A DNA stretch of 64,000 nucleotides from Haliclystus octoradiatus. Taxonomy: Eukaryota > Cnidaria > Staurozoa > Stauromedusae > Haliclystidae. Of this stretch, positions 23,556 through 34,900 are shown in pieces. The stretch spans positions 19,118,830-19,182,829 of the forward strand of contig OU744452.1 in assembly GCA_916610825.1 (NCBI GenBank). Reading direction: 5' to 3'. The translations under genes and the position numbers were made by a program. Position 1 is the stretch's first letter. Each line of letters opens with the position of its first letter. The notes beneath the pieces are model-generated. The model worked only from the letters and a program-made list of their open reading frames with translations, was not told the origin of the DNA and did not search any database.

Positions 23556-24561
23556 CATTTAAGAAACTCCACCTAATTTCCACCCAGTGCCTTCTTTCTT
23601 TCGATATTAGTTAGACGCTACTAATCCTAAAAAAATGATTTGGGTCTGAAAGCAAGCTAGCTAGGTAGTAGGATTTGTTCTGACTCTTCACATACCTGGA
23701 TCGTAGCAAACATATTGTGATTATGCAAAATTTTTCAAATTCTCTCACGTTCATATATGAATGAACTGAGAAGGGGTTGTTAGTGAAATCAAAATTTTAA
23801 CGCCATGTTCAATGAGAATACCAAACAAAAGTATTGAAGAGGATAAAATTAGTCTGCACTCTTTCTGTCTAGACTATTCCTTGGACAAGAAATCATGTGA
23901 GAAGATAGAACAAGCAAGTGTATTTCACAGAGTGTATTTTAAAATTTCTATGAGAACTTCGTTTTCTTACATGAGGTAAAAAATTAACAAGATATTTTAA
24001 ATTTAGCTAATTCTTTTATAATAGGCCAGATACGTTATAAGTAAGCCATGCCTTTGTTGTATAGGGGCGAAGAGCGAAGAGGGGCAACAGGCGCCCTTTT
24101 GTATAATCATCATAAACTTTATAGATCAACTATGTTACTAATAAAGATGAAAAAATATATCAATCGACATTGCAGAGTGTACAGCGTCAACGTTCGTAAC
24201 TATACCTGTCTCTGACCTAGGCGGAAGGTGTCCATTGGCTTGACAAAATGTGTATATTAATCGAAAAAAGGCGTGGAAATTGCATATTGGGAGCTGTAGT
24301 AATGTAGTACCTTCGAATTTTCACGACTTTGCACTTTCTTGTTTCAAACTTGCCAGAAATTTGACTCGAAATTTCAATGGGATAGGGGTGTGGGGGGGTT
24401 AAAACGATATAGTACAACCAAAACAATTTTGCTATATGGTGCCCTACATGTAGTATATGATTTTCTACCTAATCGCTGTATGTCCTATTACGAACAGGTG
24501 AAAGACGTCATCATGGAAACATCAATGTAACTGGGACTTCAAGTTTTGTTTACTTTGTAAC
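23556..24561. other. Intergenic, no feature recognised
   Basis: Non-coding in appearance. A short purine-rich, GC-richer stretch at about 24063-24100 (GGGGCGAAGAGCGAAGAGGGGC) stands out but is not identified. Confidence 0.4.
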
Positions 24562-24601
24562 CTCCGCATTATTGCCATATATATAGGCAATTACGGAGAC
24601 A
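24562..24601. repeat. Imperfect palindrome/hairpin
   Basis: CTCCG...ATTATTGCC and GGCAATTA...CGGAG face each other across an ATATATATA loop, giving a 40-bp hairpin about 310 bp upstream of the PAN gene start. It could be a relic of a fold-back element or a local regulatory structure. Function unknown. Confidence 0.4.
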
Positions 24602-24910
24602 GTCACGCCTGTATGATAAAGATGTATTTGATTCAATTCGCTCGATATAACGCAGTGGCGCTTCCAATGCATAGGATTCGCTGTTCGACACACTAGGACT
24701 AAGAGATTAATACATTGGCTAGCTCAAGCCTTGGCAAATCAAATTCCGACGGGTGTTGTATTAGAAAAACAAAGACACAGCAAGGAATTCACATAAATCA
24801 ATAGTCTACTTAACAATCAGACAATACTGATACAGGTGGAATGTGAGAAAGAAAATCTGTCGCACAAATATATTCATCAGATTTTCAAATCGAGAACACA
24901 CTTTTACAAA

Positions 24911-25744
24911 ATGTCTACGCAAATAATTCTGTATTTAGTTTTAGGATTGTCAGTTGCAGGACTTCACATTATTGTAGGAAACTGCTGCGGAATATTACCA
25001 ACAAATTCAAAGAATTACAAAGGAAGATATTTTTTCAACTCCTTCATAGACAGTGCTGCGACAATGAAGGAAATTAACGTGGAAACAAGTTTCATTTGTA
25101 ATGCAATATGCAGAAATACAGACGGATGTGTTGCAATCGATTTCAAAAATGAAACTGGCGTCTCTAACAATTGCAGATTGTTCAATTTTACAAGCATCAA
25201 GAACTACATCAAGCCGAAAGATCAATCACACGTAATTGTCAATTTACCGGTGAGGACTTTTCTCTGAGTACTATCAAAATCTAATAACATCAATAGCTAT
25301 ATATTTTATATATTAATAAGCGATGTTCTTTTATATTGATATGTGGTTGTTCTGCAAATTTTTTTAAAAGAAAAAAGCTAAAGATATCGAGAGCAGCTGC
25401 AATAGACTACTTCCCCCTACTCATACGTAGCTATACGAGTATATTATCTAGTTCAACGTGTATTTTTTGTCTTTAATTGTTATATAATATTGATCATTCA
25501 GTCGGAAAGTTAATAATAATTGTCAACGAGGAATGCGATTACAATCTTGCAACGAATAAAATCATATTGAGATATTAATTTTCTGCAAACCCATTGTCTG
25601 AAATAATTCACAGTTCCATATGTTTATTGAAAATGTCCCTATCACTATAGTAAACATGTTAAATAATAAACATGTTAAACAGAAAATATTTCTTTGTTGC
25701 AGGTTGTTGACTTTCTTAAATCTTTTCCGAATCATATTTTATGA
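24911..25744 (+). CDS. Secreted PAN/apple-domain protein, two exons
   Basis: The start chosen is ATG 24911 (context ACAAAATG), because a signal-peptide-like hydrophobic run follows at once (IILYLVLGLSVAGLHIIVG). An upstream in-frame start near 24836 would bury it. Exon 1 ends at 25249 before a GTGAGG donor; exon 2 (25703-25744) follows a TTGTTGCAG acceptor in the same phase and ends in TGA. The product is 126 aa. After the signal come CCGIL, then FICNAICRNTDGCVAIDF and NNCRLFNF, the Cys spacing of the PAN/apple fold. PAN domains mediate protein or carbohydrate binding outside the cell. One domain alone suggests a small secreted factor. If exon 1 is not spliced, the frame ends five codons later, so the domain is complete either way. 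Confidence 0.7.
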
Positions 25745-26504
25745 TTTTCAATATATATAGCAATTAAGTATAGAAATTCAACATCTTTATGTATTGTGGA
25801 CTTGGAGATCGTTAATCATTTAATGATAGATATATATATAGATATTATATATCATTGAAGATGTAGAAAAACAGATTTACTTCCATTCTTTGATGTTTGA
25901 AAAACAGGTGTGATAATTGAGTCGGATCGATCTAACACCCCGGTAAATTCAGTATTTTATTCCCCTTAGTTTGTTCAACTCACTTTAAAATATTTCATAT
26001 AGCTATACGTGGAGGCTAAAAGCACTCATTAAATGTTTTTATAATTACAAAATGTAAAGTATTGTAGAAAAAATATAGAAAATAGTCTGGTTTATCAATT
26101 TCAGTTTTCAATAAATCTTAATTCTCACAAACATTGTAGGTGCAAGTACATACCATGATGTCGTAACACAGCCTATGGCTATAAATAGACAACACTGAAA
26201 TATATAGCGGAATGGGAGTCACAGTCCAAATCTGTCGTAGAGGTTTGAAGCTAATAAAAAAAACCTGAATAAAATGTACTTTCAAATCAATACCAATTAA
26301 ATTCATATGATTCTAAATTTCATATTTTATGTTTACAAATGCTATGAAACATACATGTAGGCCTACTATTTTTAGACGAAGCCTATGTGTTTACAAACAG
26401 AATTTTTTCAAAATTCGACAATGAGTCAATGATCATATTGAAAAACGAGTTCACCTGGTGATATAATTTCATTTTGTTTCGGTGATAAATTTCGATTTTA
26501 AATG
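25745..26504. other. Intergenic, no feature recognised
   Basis: AT-rich, contains TATA-type microsatellite near 25828-25855. Probably the 3' flank of the PAN gene; no clear AATAAA signal close to the stop. Confidence 0.4.
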
Positions 26505-26740
26505 CTAACAAATCTCCTCTGGTTCTTTCAATCCCAAATATTCTTGCATCATGAAAACACCAACGTGAAATTTTGAATCTCTTGAGTTAAGCAAAACGTA
26601 GTTTCCAACTCTGTCTTTCCCATACAATCCGTATAAAGCTACACGATAGTAGCAAGTGATTTTATTTTCGTGGTACACATTTCTCCAAGTGTCGAAAGCC
26701 CTTACGGCGTCCAAGGTCCACCTCTACTGCTCTTGTAACT
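26505..26740 (-). CDS. Possible coding exon, unknown product
   Basis: A minus-strand frame of about 69 codons has protein-like composition, with segments such as TWRNVYHENKITCYYR and LYGKDRVGNYVLL and a final MQEYLGLKEPEEIC before a stop. The GKDRVGNYVLL piece is faintly like the entry of a CRAL-TRIO (SEC14) lipid-binding domain, but this is a weak impression. There is no ATG at the start, so it would be a terminal exon. No neighbouring exon was found. It may equally be a retrocopy fragment. Confidence 0.3.
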
Positions 26741-27527
26741 TTCTAAATCAGTTCGTTGATGAATAACTTGGCAGAAATGCTTCCATGTTTCTTTTACGAA
26801 ATGTTTTACAAACTCGCGTGTGTGTGCAAAGGAGACACAAAGGCGGACAATGTGTCATGAAAAGCAGTAAATGAAATCTGGGTCCAAATTTCTATACGAC
26901 AAAAATATGCAAAAGCTGCTAGTCATTCTATGGTCTTTAATTTGCTATTTTATTATTCCCAAACTATATAACTTGAAAACTATCTGGTAAAATGTAAGTG
27001 AACTGAACTGTAGTGTACAACTATTTAAGATTGTTTATTCTTAAACTGTTTTTATTATTAAAATTCAAAATTTTATCATAGTTATCATGTTCTAACTATT
27101 CGGGATTCATAAATTGTCAACACTTCTATTTTATGATTATATATATCTTTCGATATGCTTTTAGAGTTTTGAAATAATAATAAAACAATTATTGCATGCG
27201 ACTTTAGATAATATTGATAATGATTCAAACCTCGGTCAAGGTTATAGGTCACAATTCTGATTATTACGTTCAGCCTCATTCAATAATTGCATATGAGAAA
27301 ATAGAACTATTAGTACATAATCAATGTGGAAATATAAATCATTTTATTGTCTTGAGATACTTTAATACTACTTTAATACTTTATACTTTTATTAACTTTA
27401 AATTCTAGATGGAATGCAAGCCATCTACATTGGGTAAGCTATATACCATATGAAGCTCTCCCTTAATCTTGTAGAATAAATTCTTCCATTTTGTATTACA
27501 ATAACATATTATTGCTTCTTCTATTAG
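26741..27527. other. Intergenic or intronic, no feature recognised
   Basis: AT-rich, short frames only. It ends at the acceptor of the thrombospondin exon. Confidence 0.4.
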
Positions 27528-27692
27528 TTAATGCCTCATACACTGCTTGGAATGACACTTCTCCCTGTACAAAGCCATGTGGCGGGGGAGTAAAAACTCA
27601 AAGTAGACATTGTGTTCCACCAATTTGCAATGGAGAGCTCTGCACCGAAGAAGTAGAAAAGGAGGTAGCTTGCAATACAGAACAATGTCCAG
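27528..27692 (+). CDS. Thrombospondin type 1 repeat exon (partial gene)
   Basis: A 165-nt exon is bounded by a CTATTAG acceptor and a GTGAGA donor. It starts after two bases and ends after one base of a codon, so it is a phase 1-1 symmetric exon, the usual form of shuffled extracellular modules. It encodes one TSP1 repeat: AWNDTSPCTKPCGGGVKTQS, then RHC, CNGELC, VACN and EQCP, giving the expected Trp, CG-GG and Cys pattern. TSP1 repeats are secreted or extracellular and bind matrix or receptors. No flanking exons were recognised. The upstream PAN gene ends in a stop and in a different phase, so I do not join them. This is either an exon of a gene with long introns or an isolated relic. Confidence 0.68.
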
Positions 27693-28936
27693 GTGAGAAA
27701 CATTACTATAAATTGTCAATTAGAGATTACCTATTGTACTGATGAAAGCCATAGCCGAGTGCATACGTTTACTGGAACGAGCTGCATCTCCTATTGATAT
27801 TCTAATATAGATTTTCCAACTAAACAATCAAGTGCCTCACTAGAAGCAAATATTTAATTTAGTATTATATGATTATTGAAATTCTACCGGGGAATCTACA
27901 AAATAATGAATCGATTTTAATTACTAGGATAAGTAAGCCAAACACAACATGTTATTAAAGAAACGGAGGTCTATGTGATTGCAAAATTGACCATCTAGCA
28001 GGAGGAACGCACGCTTTGAAGAAATATTTCCTTACTTATTAAAGAAGCAAAATGAGGTTTATTATTTTTCTCGATGATTGGATACAAACACTTTAATCAG
28101 TATATAAGGTGTGCTTTCTTAATAATTTGTGGAAACAATGATAAATAAATATGTTTTAAAACAAGAAAAGTAGGCCATAATAAGAATATGATTGTAAAAA
28201 ATCAAGAACCTAGCGAAAAGTATGAAAGCTAACACAAAACTATTTAAAAAAATGTATTTATTAATAATTAATCATGTTAATATTAATTCCGAACTTTTGT
28301 TTTCTAATCAAACTGTTAAATGATATTCTTATCAAAATGTTTCTGATTGGCGCTTTGAATATGATGCAAAAGTTTATCCAACTCTCTATTGTTCTCTTCA
28401 ATGCTTTATCTGGTCAACCAAGCAAGCATGTTCATAATATTTGAAAGACTGAATTTCAAGAATGGAAAGAACGTCTCTACGATTGGTCAATGGTTGCGTA
28501 CTGTTGTTTGGTAGTTACGTGTGATGAAGACAGTTCGACACGAGAGTCTTGTCATGCTTTTTCATGAAAATTTGATTTATCATTTCATAGAGGGAACATA
28601 CAAATAAAAAGTGTGTCATTTTCATTAGCAGATTTTGCTGTTTTGATTTAGTTAGTGCTTGCAATTAATACTTGCAATTGTTTAATATTGTTGATTCATG
28701 GTAGCGACAAACAACATTTCCCTGGCATTAAATATACTAGAAAAATATGTTTAAGCTCAATTTTGGAAATTAAGACGCATCAATATGTAAAAATCCAAGA
28801 ACATCATCTACGGACAGAAAGTTTTGATCTACCCCGACAGTTATGATACTAATGGCAAAAATTATGCATTTCTACCATTGTTTCCACATTTCTGATTAGC
28901 ATTAAATCTTTTTTGAAGTTACCTATAAAATTTTTG
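27693..28936. other. Intergenic or intronic, no feature recognised
   Basis: A plus-strand frame of 63 codons at 28655 has no domain or splice context. Nothing else is seen. Confidence 0.4.
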
Positions 28937-29640
28937 ACAGATCAGTAGAATAATAGCGTATTCTGCGCTGATCAAAACATGATCAAACTTGTGTTGTAAA
29001 AATTTCAAAATTGATTGAGATTTAGTAAAAAGTGGGGGGCTAGGGAGACGCTTAAGGTGGCGTACGAAAAACGTGATGGTCTTCTTGGTCTTATGTTGAT
29101 CAGTTAAATAAATGCCTGATCAGTAATAATCACATCGTGATCAAACTTTTGATATGAAAATGTTTGGATTTTGGTGTGGTTTAAGCTTGTGTTGTGGGGG
29201 TAGGGCTACGGTAATTTTGTACCGTGGAACGTGAATATCTCTTTGATATTCAGTGGATCAGCTTAGCTATAGCCTGATCAGCAACATCAAGATCAACCTT
29301 TTGAGATGATCATTTTCGAAATTGGGCGTGTTTAAGTGGAATGGGATTGGTGCAGGAAGACACTATAAATTGAGCCTAAAACGTCAATATTTCATTAATC
29401 GTAATTTGATCAGCAATATAAATGCCTGATCAGTACTTAGTATGAGTACTTAGTAATCAGTATGATTAAATTTTTGGTATATGAGTTTTCAAATTTGGTG
29501 GGGTGGGGACTGGCGTCACCCTATCCCCTCACAATAAAAACACCTTATGTTATCACAACTGATCAACTACTTATCAAAGTATTTATGATGATTTAGACAA
29601 ATTTGACGAGGTGGGGGGCAGGACTACGTAGGTGAGGAAG
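28937..29640 (+). repeat. Degenerate tandem repeat, unit about 155 bp, five copies
   Basis: Each unit begins with TGATCAG or a close variant (about 28939, 29097, 29254, 29407, 29560; spacing 153-158 bp). It continues with AATGCCTGATCAG, then an AATTTTTCAAATT-like block and a GGTGGGGTGGGG-like purine block. Copies are strongly diverged, with many indels, so the array is old. No ORF. It borders the 5' side of the decayed LINE. Confidence 0.62.
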
Positions 29641-29689
29641 AGGCTAGTTTGTTATGTGCTCAATGAAGTAAACCCTCGACGACGCTATG

Positions 29690-31741
29690 ATATTGAAATC
29701 ATATGTATAAAATTCAACTTTAGATCTCTTCGCTTTTTTCTGGGATTTTGTTATCGTGCGCCATCATACAATGGATGCCAATTTCTTTAAAAACTTGAGG
29801 AATGCGTCAATGATATTCGTCAAGCAAACTTAGATTTCTGCATAATTGGCGATCTAAATTTTAATCTACTAGATCCCACAGCTGCAGGAAAACTACCAAC
29901 TCTATTTATTCAAGATCATAATATGGACAGCATTGTTACGACAGCAACACGCCCTTCCACAAACACGCTTTTAGATGTCATACCAACAAGTTGTCAAGAA
30001 CTTCATAAAAGCATTATATTCCTTTAGAGATCCGAGATTGATCATTCAATGGGATCAACTATACTTAAAACCAAGTCACCAAGACCTAAAACAAAAGTTA
30101 TCACATATCAGTAAACTAAAAATCTCAATACCGACCATTTAATTTCCGATATATCCAATATCGACTGGGCCTCAATCCTGCTTAGCAATGAGTCAACGAG
30201 CATGAGTAAGGTAATGGAAAATGATCATGCATGGCCTAATCAAATGCATCAGAGCATGAAATTCAGCATTCAATAAACACATGCAAACCAAATATATGCC
30301 TCACAAAATGAAATATCTGCAAGCAAAAAGAACACCGTCCGCCAGGAGAAGAGCAGGACTAAGGTCATTCATTTGAAGGTTATCATCAAACAACAAGCTA
30401 TCTGACTTTTGAAATAAAGGAGACCTATGCTGCCATGCAAGAAAAACCAAATCTTCACCTAATATCGCCATCCTTAAAGACAGCTGATTGTACTTTGATC
30501 CTTCCATTATGGCAAACATATTAAAGGAAATTTTTATATCCTCTATGTCGATTCCATCTTCCTCTGCAATCTCCTACGACCATCACCCATCGGTTTTACC
30601 TATCAAAGACAATCTTGCTGATAGACACACAAATCAATCCAAATTTGGCTTTAAAAATGTCACACGTTCAATTGCTCTCGCACCTCTTGCAAGGCTCACA
30701 GATAAGAAGCCTTCCTGTAAAGATGGTCTGCCAAATTGGCTACTAAAAACATGCTGCAAGGCTGGTCAACTTCTCAACATCTGTATCGATCTCAGCCTTT
30801 TCCTTGATAGCTGGAAATACGGTATGGTAACCTCTCTATTAAAGTGAAAAGACGCACTACTTGAAAACAAATATAGACCAGGCATCTTATTAGTGGCATT
30901 TTCCAGGGTCCTCGAACGACTAATAGACGACCAAGTAGGCCTTCACATAACTGAGCACAGATTGTGCTCTTCATCCTCTTCAGCTCATTATCGTGCATCA
31001 GGCTTAGATAAAGCAACTGAAGACACTCGGGCCCTACTCGACAACAAATAACACGCCTCCATTTTTGCAGTATACCTAGGTAAAGCATTTGACACTGTGT
31101 ATCATCTGCCACTTCTACCCAAATTAAACACCATGATTTCTACAAACATTCCATTGCACTGTTCCAGTGGTACTTATGTAATCGTAGACCATGCATGAAA
31201 TACAATGGACGTCTGTCACATTGACTTGATACACAAGGTAGCATCCTATAGGCCCGTTGCTGTTTAACATATTCAGAAATGATATTCATTTGTTCATACG
31301 GCATTGCAAGGTAAGACAGTACGCTAATGACACCATAATCTAACATGCCAATCGTGATTCCAGCCTTCTTGAATATGAACTAAACAATGATTTAGACACT
31401 TTATTCTCATGGTTCACAAGCAACAGATTGCTATAGTCAATGCTAACAAAACATAATGTATTGTATTAGGATTGTCAACGCCAATTATTGTTATTAGCAA
31501 TGTAGCAAAATGACATTCTAATCATATGAAACTACTACTGAGGTGTAACTACTAGGTTGTAAATTGAATTACAGTATACACATCAATGAGATGATAAGAA
31601 AAGTTTCTCAAAATTCTTCCTGTCTGGAAGGATTACGATTTGCATTAGACGAACGTACTAAAGTAAAGCTGTTCAATGCCTTCATCATGCCTTATTTATC
31701 ATATGCAATTCCATTGTTATGCAGTATATCAAAGTCCGAAC
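29690..31741 (+). pseudogene. Decayed LINE, endonuclease/reverse transcriptase part 1
   Basis: Broken frames on the plus strand give, in order, an endonuclease core (FCIIGDLNFNLLDP near 29835, NTLLDVI near 29965), then the RT entry with KDGLPNWLLK near 30725. AVYLGKAFDTV follows near 31065, the catalytic box changed to YANDTI near 31320, and MPYLSYAIPLLCSISKSE near 31690. Many stops and frameshifts separate them. The motif set is that of an endonuclease-type non-LTR element of the CR1/L2/jockey kind, distinct from the LINE array on the right. The element is dead and is interrupted at 31741 by the gypsy insertion. Confidence 0.8.
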
Positions 31742-31859
31742 TGTACAAGAGACAACAAGTAGCACGTGTTGAGTCTATAAAAGTATAATTGAACTCACTC
31801 GTCAACTGACGAAACATAGATATACAAACGAGGTTAGCATAATATCAGATGCTACTACA
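31742..31859 (-). repeat. 3' LTR of gypsy element
   Basis: 118 bp, TG...CA, identical to the 5' LTR except for one G/A difference near 31758. Very short for a gypsy LTR. It lies 75 bp past the gag-pol stop codon. Confidence 0.92.
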
Positions 31860-31934
31860 TGCCCTACTTGTATTAACTCTGTGACCTCAGAGATCTAAGT
31901 ATGATCTTTGTGTTAATATTGTTTGCTATAATCA

Positions 31935-34900
31935 CTACTGCCCGTATCGGCTTGGTGAACGGCAGCTTCTGGTACTCTTTCTGACTGGCTCGTGGCTTTG
32001 ATCAGCTTCTTGCTCTGCTTCATCTGAGTTGCTCTTTTCCTCCACTGTCCTTCCACCATGATAATGTTTCAACAGTTTGCGGTTTCTCCAGTACAAACGA
32101 CCTGTCTCTGTCTTAACCAGGAAGCTACGCTGCCTGGGGTATGGCTTGACAACCTCTGCAACCATGTCCCACTTCTTTGATTGGGGATGTTGAACCCTGA
32201 CAATGTCGCCAACAGCAAGCTGAGGAAGGGATCTTGAATGGCTGTCATAATGTTGCTTGGCTTTTACCTTCAGCTGCTCAGCACGACGATCAGCTTCTTC
32301 AAGTCGTTCTTGGATGGGGAGGCTGAAGGTTAACGGATGAGCTGGTAACCGGGAACGTAGAGGGCGCCCAAAGAGACGGAGTGCTGGACTTAGGCCATCA
32401 TCTCGTGGAGTGTTATGATACTCTATCATGGCTTCCATGAAGGCAGGAGTATCCAAGGAGCCTTTGGGGCTGACTTTAGTCATTAAACCTTTCATGGCTT
32501 TCACCGCTGCTTCTGCATGGCCATTTGCTTGCGGGTGGTAGGGCGATGACGGATCGTGTTTGGTATTCCATTCTTTCAAGTATTCCTGGAAGCCCTTGCT
32601 CTGAAATGGGGGACCACCATCTGACGTTAGGCGGTTTGGGAGGCCCATCATACGTGACCATTTCAACAAAAAATGGGCAACCTGGTCCGTGTCTGCTCCT
32701 CCTCCTCTCCCACAATCATACACTTCCCTCCATCCAGAGTACTTATCTGTGACAACAAGATATGTCTTTCCTGCAAAAGAGAACAGGTCGGTGGCAATTG
32801 CTTCTCCTGGGCGACTTGGGGGGATATCAGCTAGTAGGGGCTCTCTGGATTGACTGGCCTGATGTAGTGCACATACCTCGCACGACTTGATGAGATTGCT
32901 GATGTCAGTTGTAATACCAGGCCAGAAAATGCTTTCTCGGGCTCGACGGATGGTCCGGTCACGACCTTGATGAGTGCTATGCAGGTACTGCAAGGTGTCT
33001 TTTCGCAATGACAAGGGAATTAAAAGGCGGTGGTGCTGATGCATAATGACGCCATCAATGAGGGATAATGATCCTTGAACTGGTTTGTATGGGGATAACA
33101 AGGGGTTTTTCCAATGACAGCTCCTTGCCCCGTCCTTGATTGCCATCTGGAGTGCGCTGTATGCCAAATCATTGCTTCCAGCGTCACGAATGCGATCAAG
33201 TTGTAGATCCACTGGGGCCAGGGCAACCGTGCTCAGAGTAATTTTTGCAAATCCTTCAACCTCATTCTCCCCTTCTAAGTCATCAATGGTTGGTGAATCC
33301 ACCGGATGTCGAGAAAAACAGTCAACAACAACATGTTTTGACCCTGGACGCCATGTAGCGTGGAGCTTGTAGCATCCTAGTTTCTCTTTGAGCCTGATAA
33401 TCCGCGGCGTCTCAATCATGTCTAACGTTTTGTGATTCAGAATGGATTCCAGTGGGCGATGGTCTACAAGCAATTCAAAATGGGACCCCAAAAGATACAA
33501 TTTACACTTTTTAGCAGCCCACGTGACAGCCAGTAGCTCCACTTCTGTAGCTGAATAACGGGATTCTGTTGGACTCAGGAATCTCGACCCACATTGTAAC
33601 AATCTCCATGTGGCATCCGGCTGCTGCTGCCATAAAGCAAATCCCAGTCCACATGACTGGGCCGCATCAGTCTCCAAGCGAAGAGGTGCATCAGGTTGGA
33701 ACTGAGCCAACTTCCTGGGATTGATCAACTCTGCAATAGTGGATTTGAAGGCTTTTTGCTGGTGTCCTTCCCATACAAATGCTGCATTACCAGCTAACAA
33801 GGCTCTCAGTGGCTGTAATAGAGTGGCTAACTCAGCTGTGAATGATTCAAATTGCTGAACTAGACCACAAAATGAACGCAAGTCATGCTTGTTCTTTGGC
33901 ACGGGGAAGTCTTGTAGGGCTTTTACCAGATCAGGATTAACAGAATAGCCTTCCTCGTCAATTAGATACCCGCACCATTGGGCGGTTGGTTGTGCATAAA
34001 AAAATTTCTTTCTACCTAACGTAATCCCAGCCTCCCTACACCTCTCCAAGACCGTCCTTACACGTCTCTCGTGGGTTGCCAGATCCGTATCAAAGATCAA
34101 GTAGTCTTCTACTATTTTCAACACATTTGGAATACCTACAATAGCCTCATCACCACGGCGGTTATGTTCATCTCCTGCACTGGAGAGTCCCATTGCATTT
34201 CGACAGAATCGCTTAGAGCCCCAAGGGGTAATAAATGTTGTGAGGGGCCTTGACTCTGTGGCCAATGGGACTTGCCAATAGCCATGGCGGGCATCAAGGG
34301 TTGTGAAAAACTTCATTCCTGGTGGTATTTTTGTTACCTCCTCTCTGGGTACCTTAGTGGGATAACCCGGTCTTTTGACATAGGGGTTGAGGGATGTGAA
34401 ATCTACAGTAATCCTCGGCTCCTCTGAACCTTTCTTGGGTACAACAACCATGGGATGCTGCCATTCCGGGGTCTCACCAAGTGGTACTGACTCTATGATG
34501 CCTTTTGACTCTAGTTCTTGCAACTTCTCCTTCACCTTCTCCTCCCAATGGAGTGGCACACTGTACGCCTTGTAGCGTTTCACTGGCTTTGCTGTTGGTA
34601 GAAGCTCGATTTTCATCTCCGGGCCATTCATTGGCTTTAAAGGTGCATCATCATCCTCAGGAAATACATCAATGAAGTCAGATAGGATCTTATCCTTGCT
34701 GGGGGATAGGGGTTCATCCTTTTTTGGGGGGGTTGGATGGGGGACTTCATTGTGCGCTTGCGATGTTGCTTTAGACCCAGATAATGAGAGGGCGTTCATC
34801 TTCATTGGGATATGGGGCCACTCTGGTGGTAGCAAACCTAATGCAATGCACCCGGCCTTGCTCAACAACGGGTCATTACAACCTTTCACCAGATGAACTG

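Noticed and set aside
24911..27692. A single PAN plus TSP1 gene
   Set aside because: The PAN gene has a good in-phase last exon with stop at 25744, and the TSP1 exon needs a phase-1 donor that exon 1 does not give.
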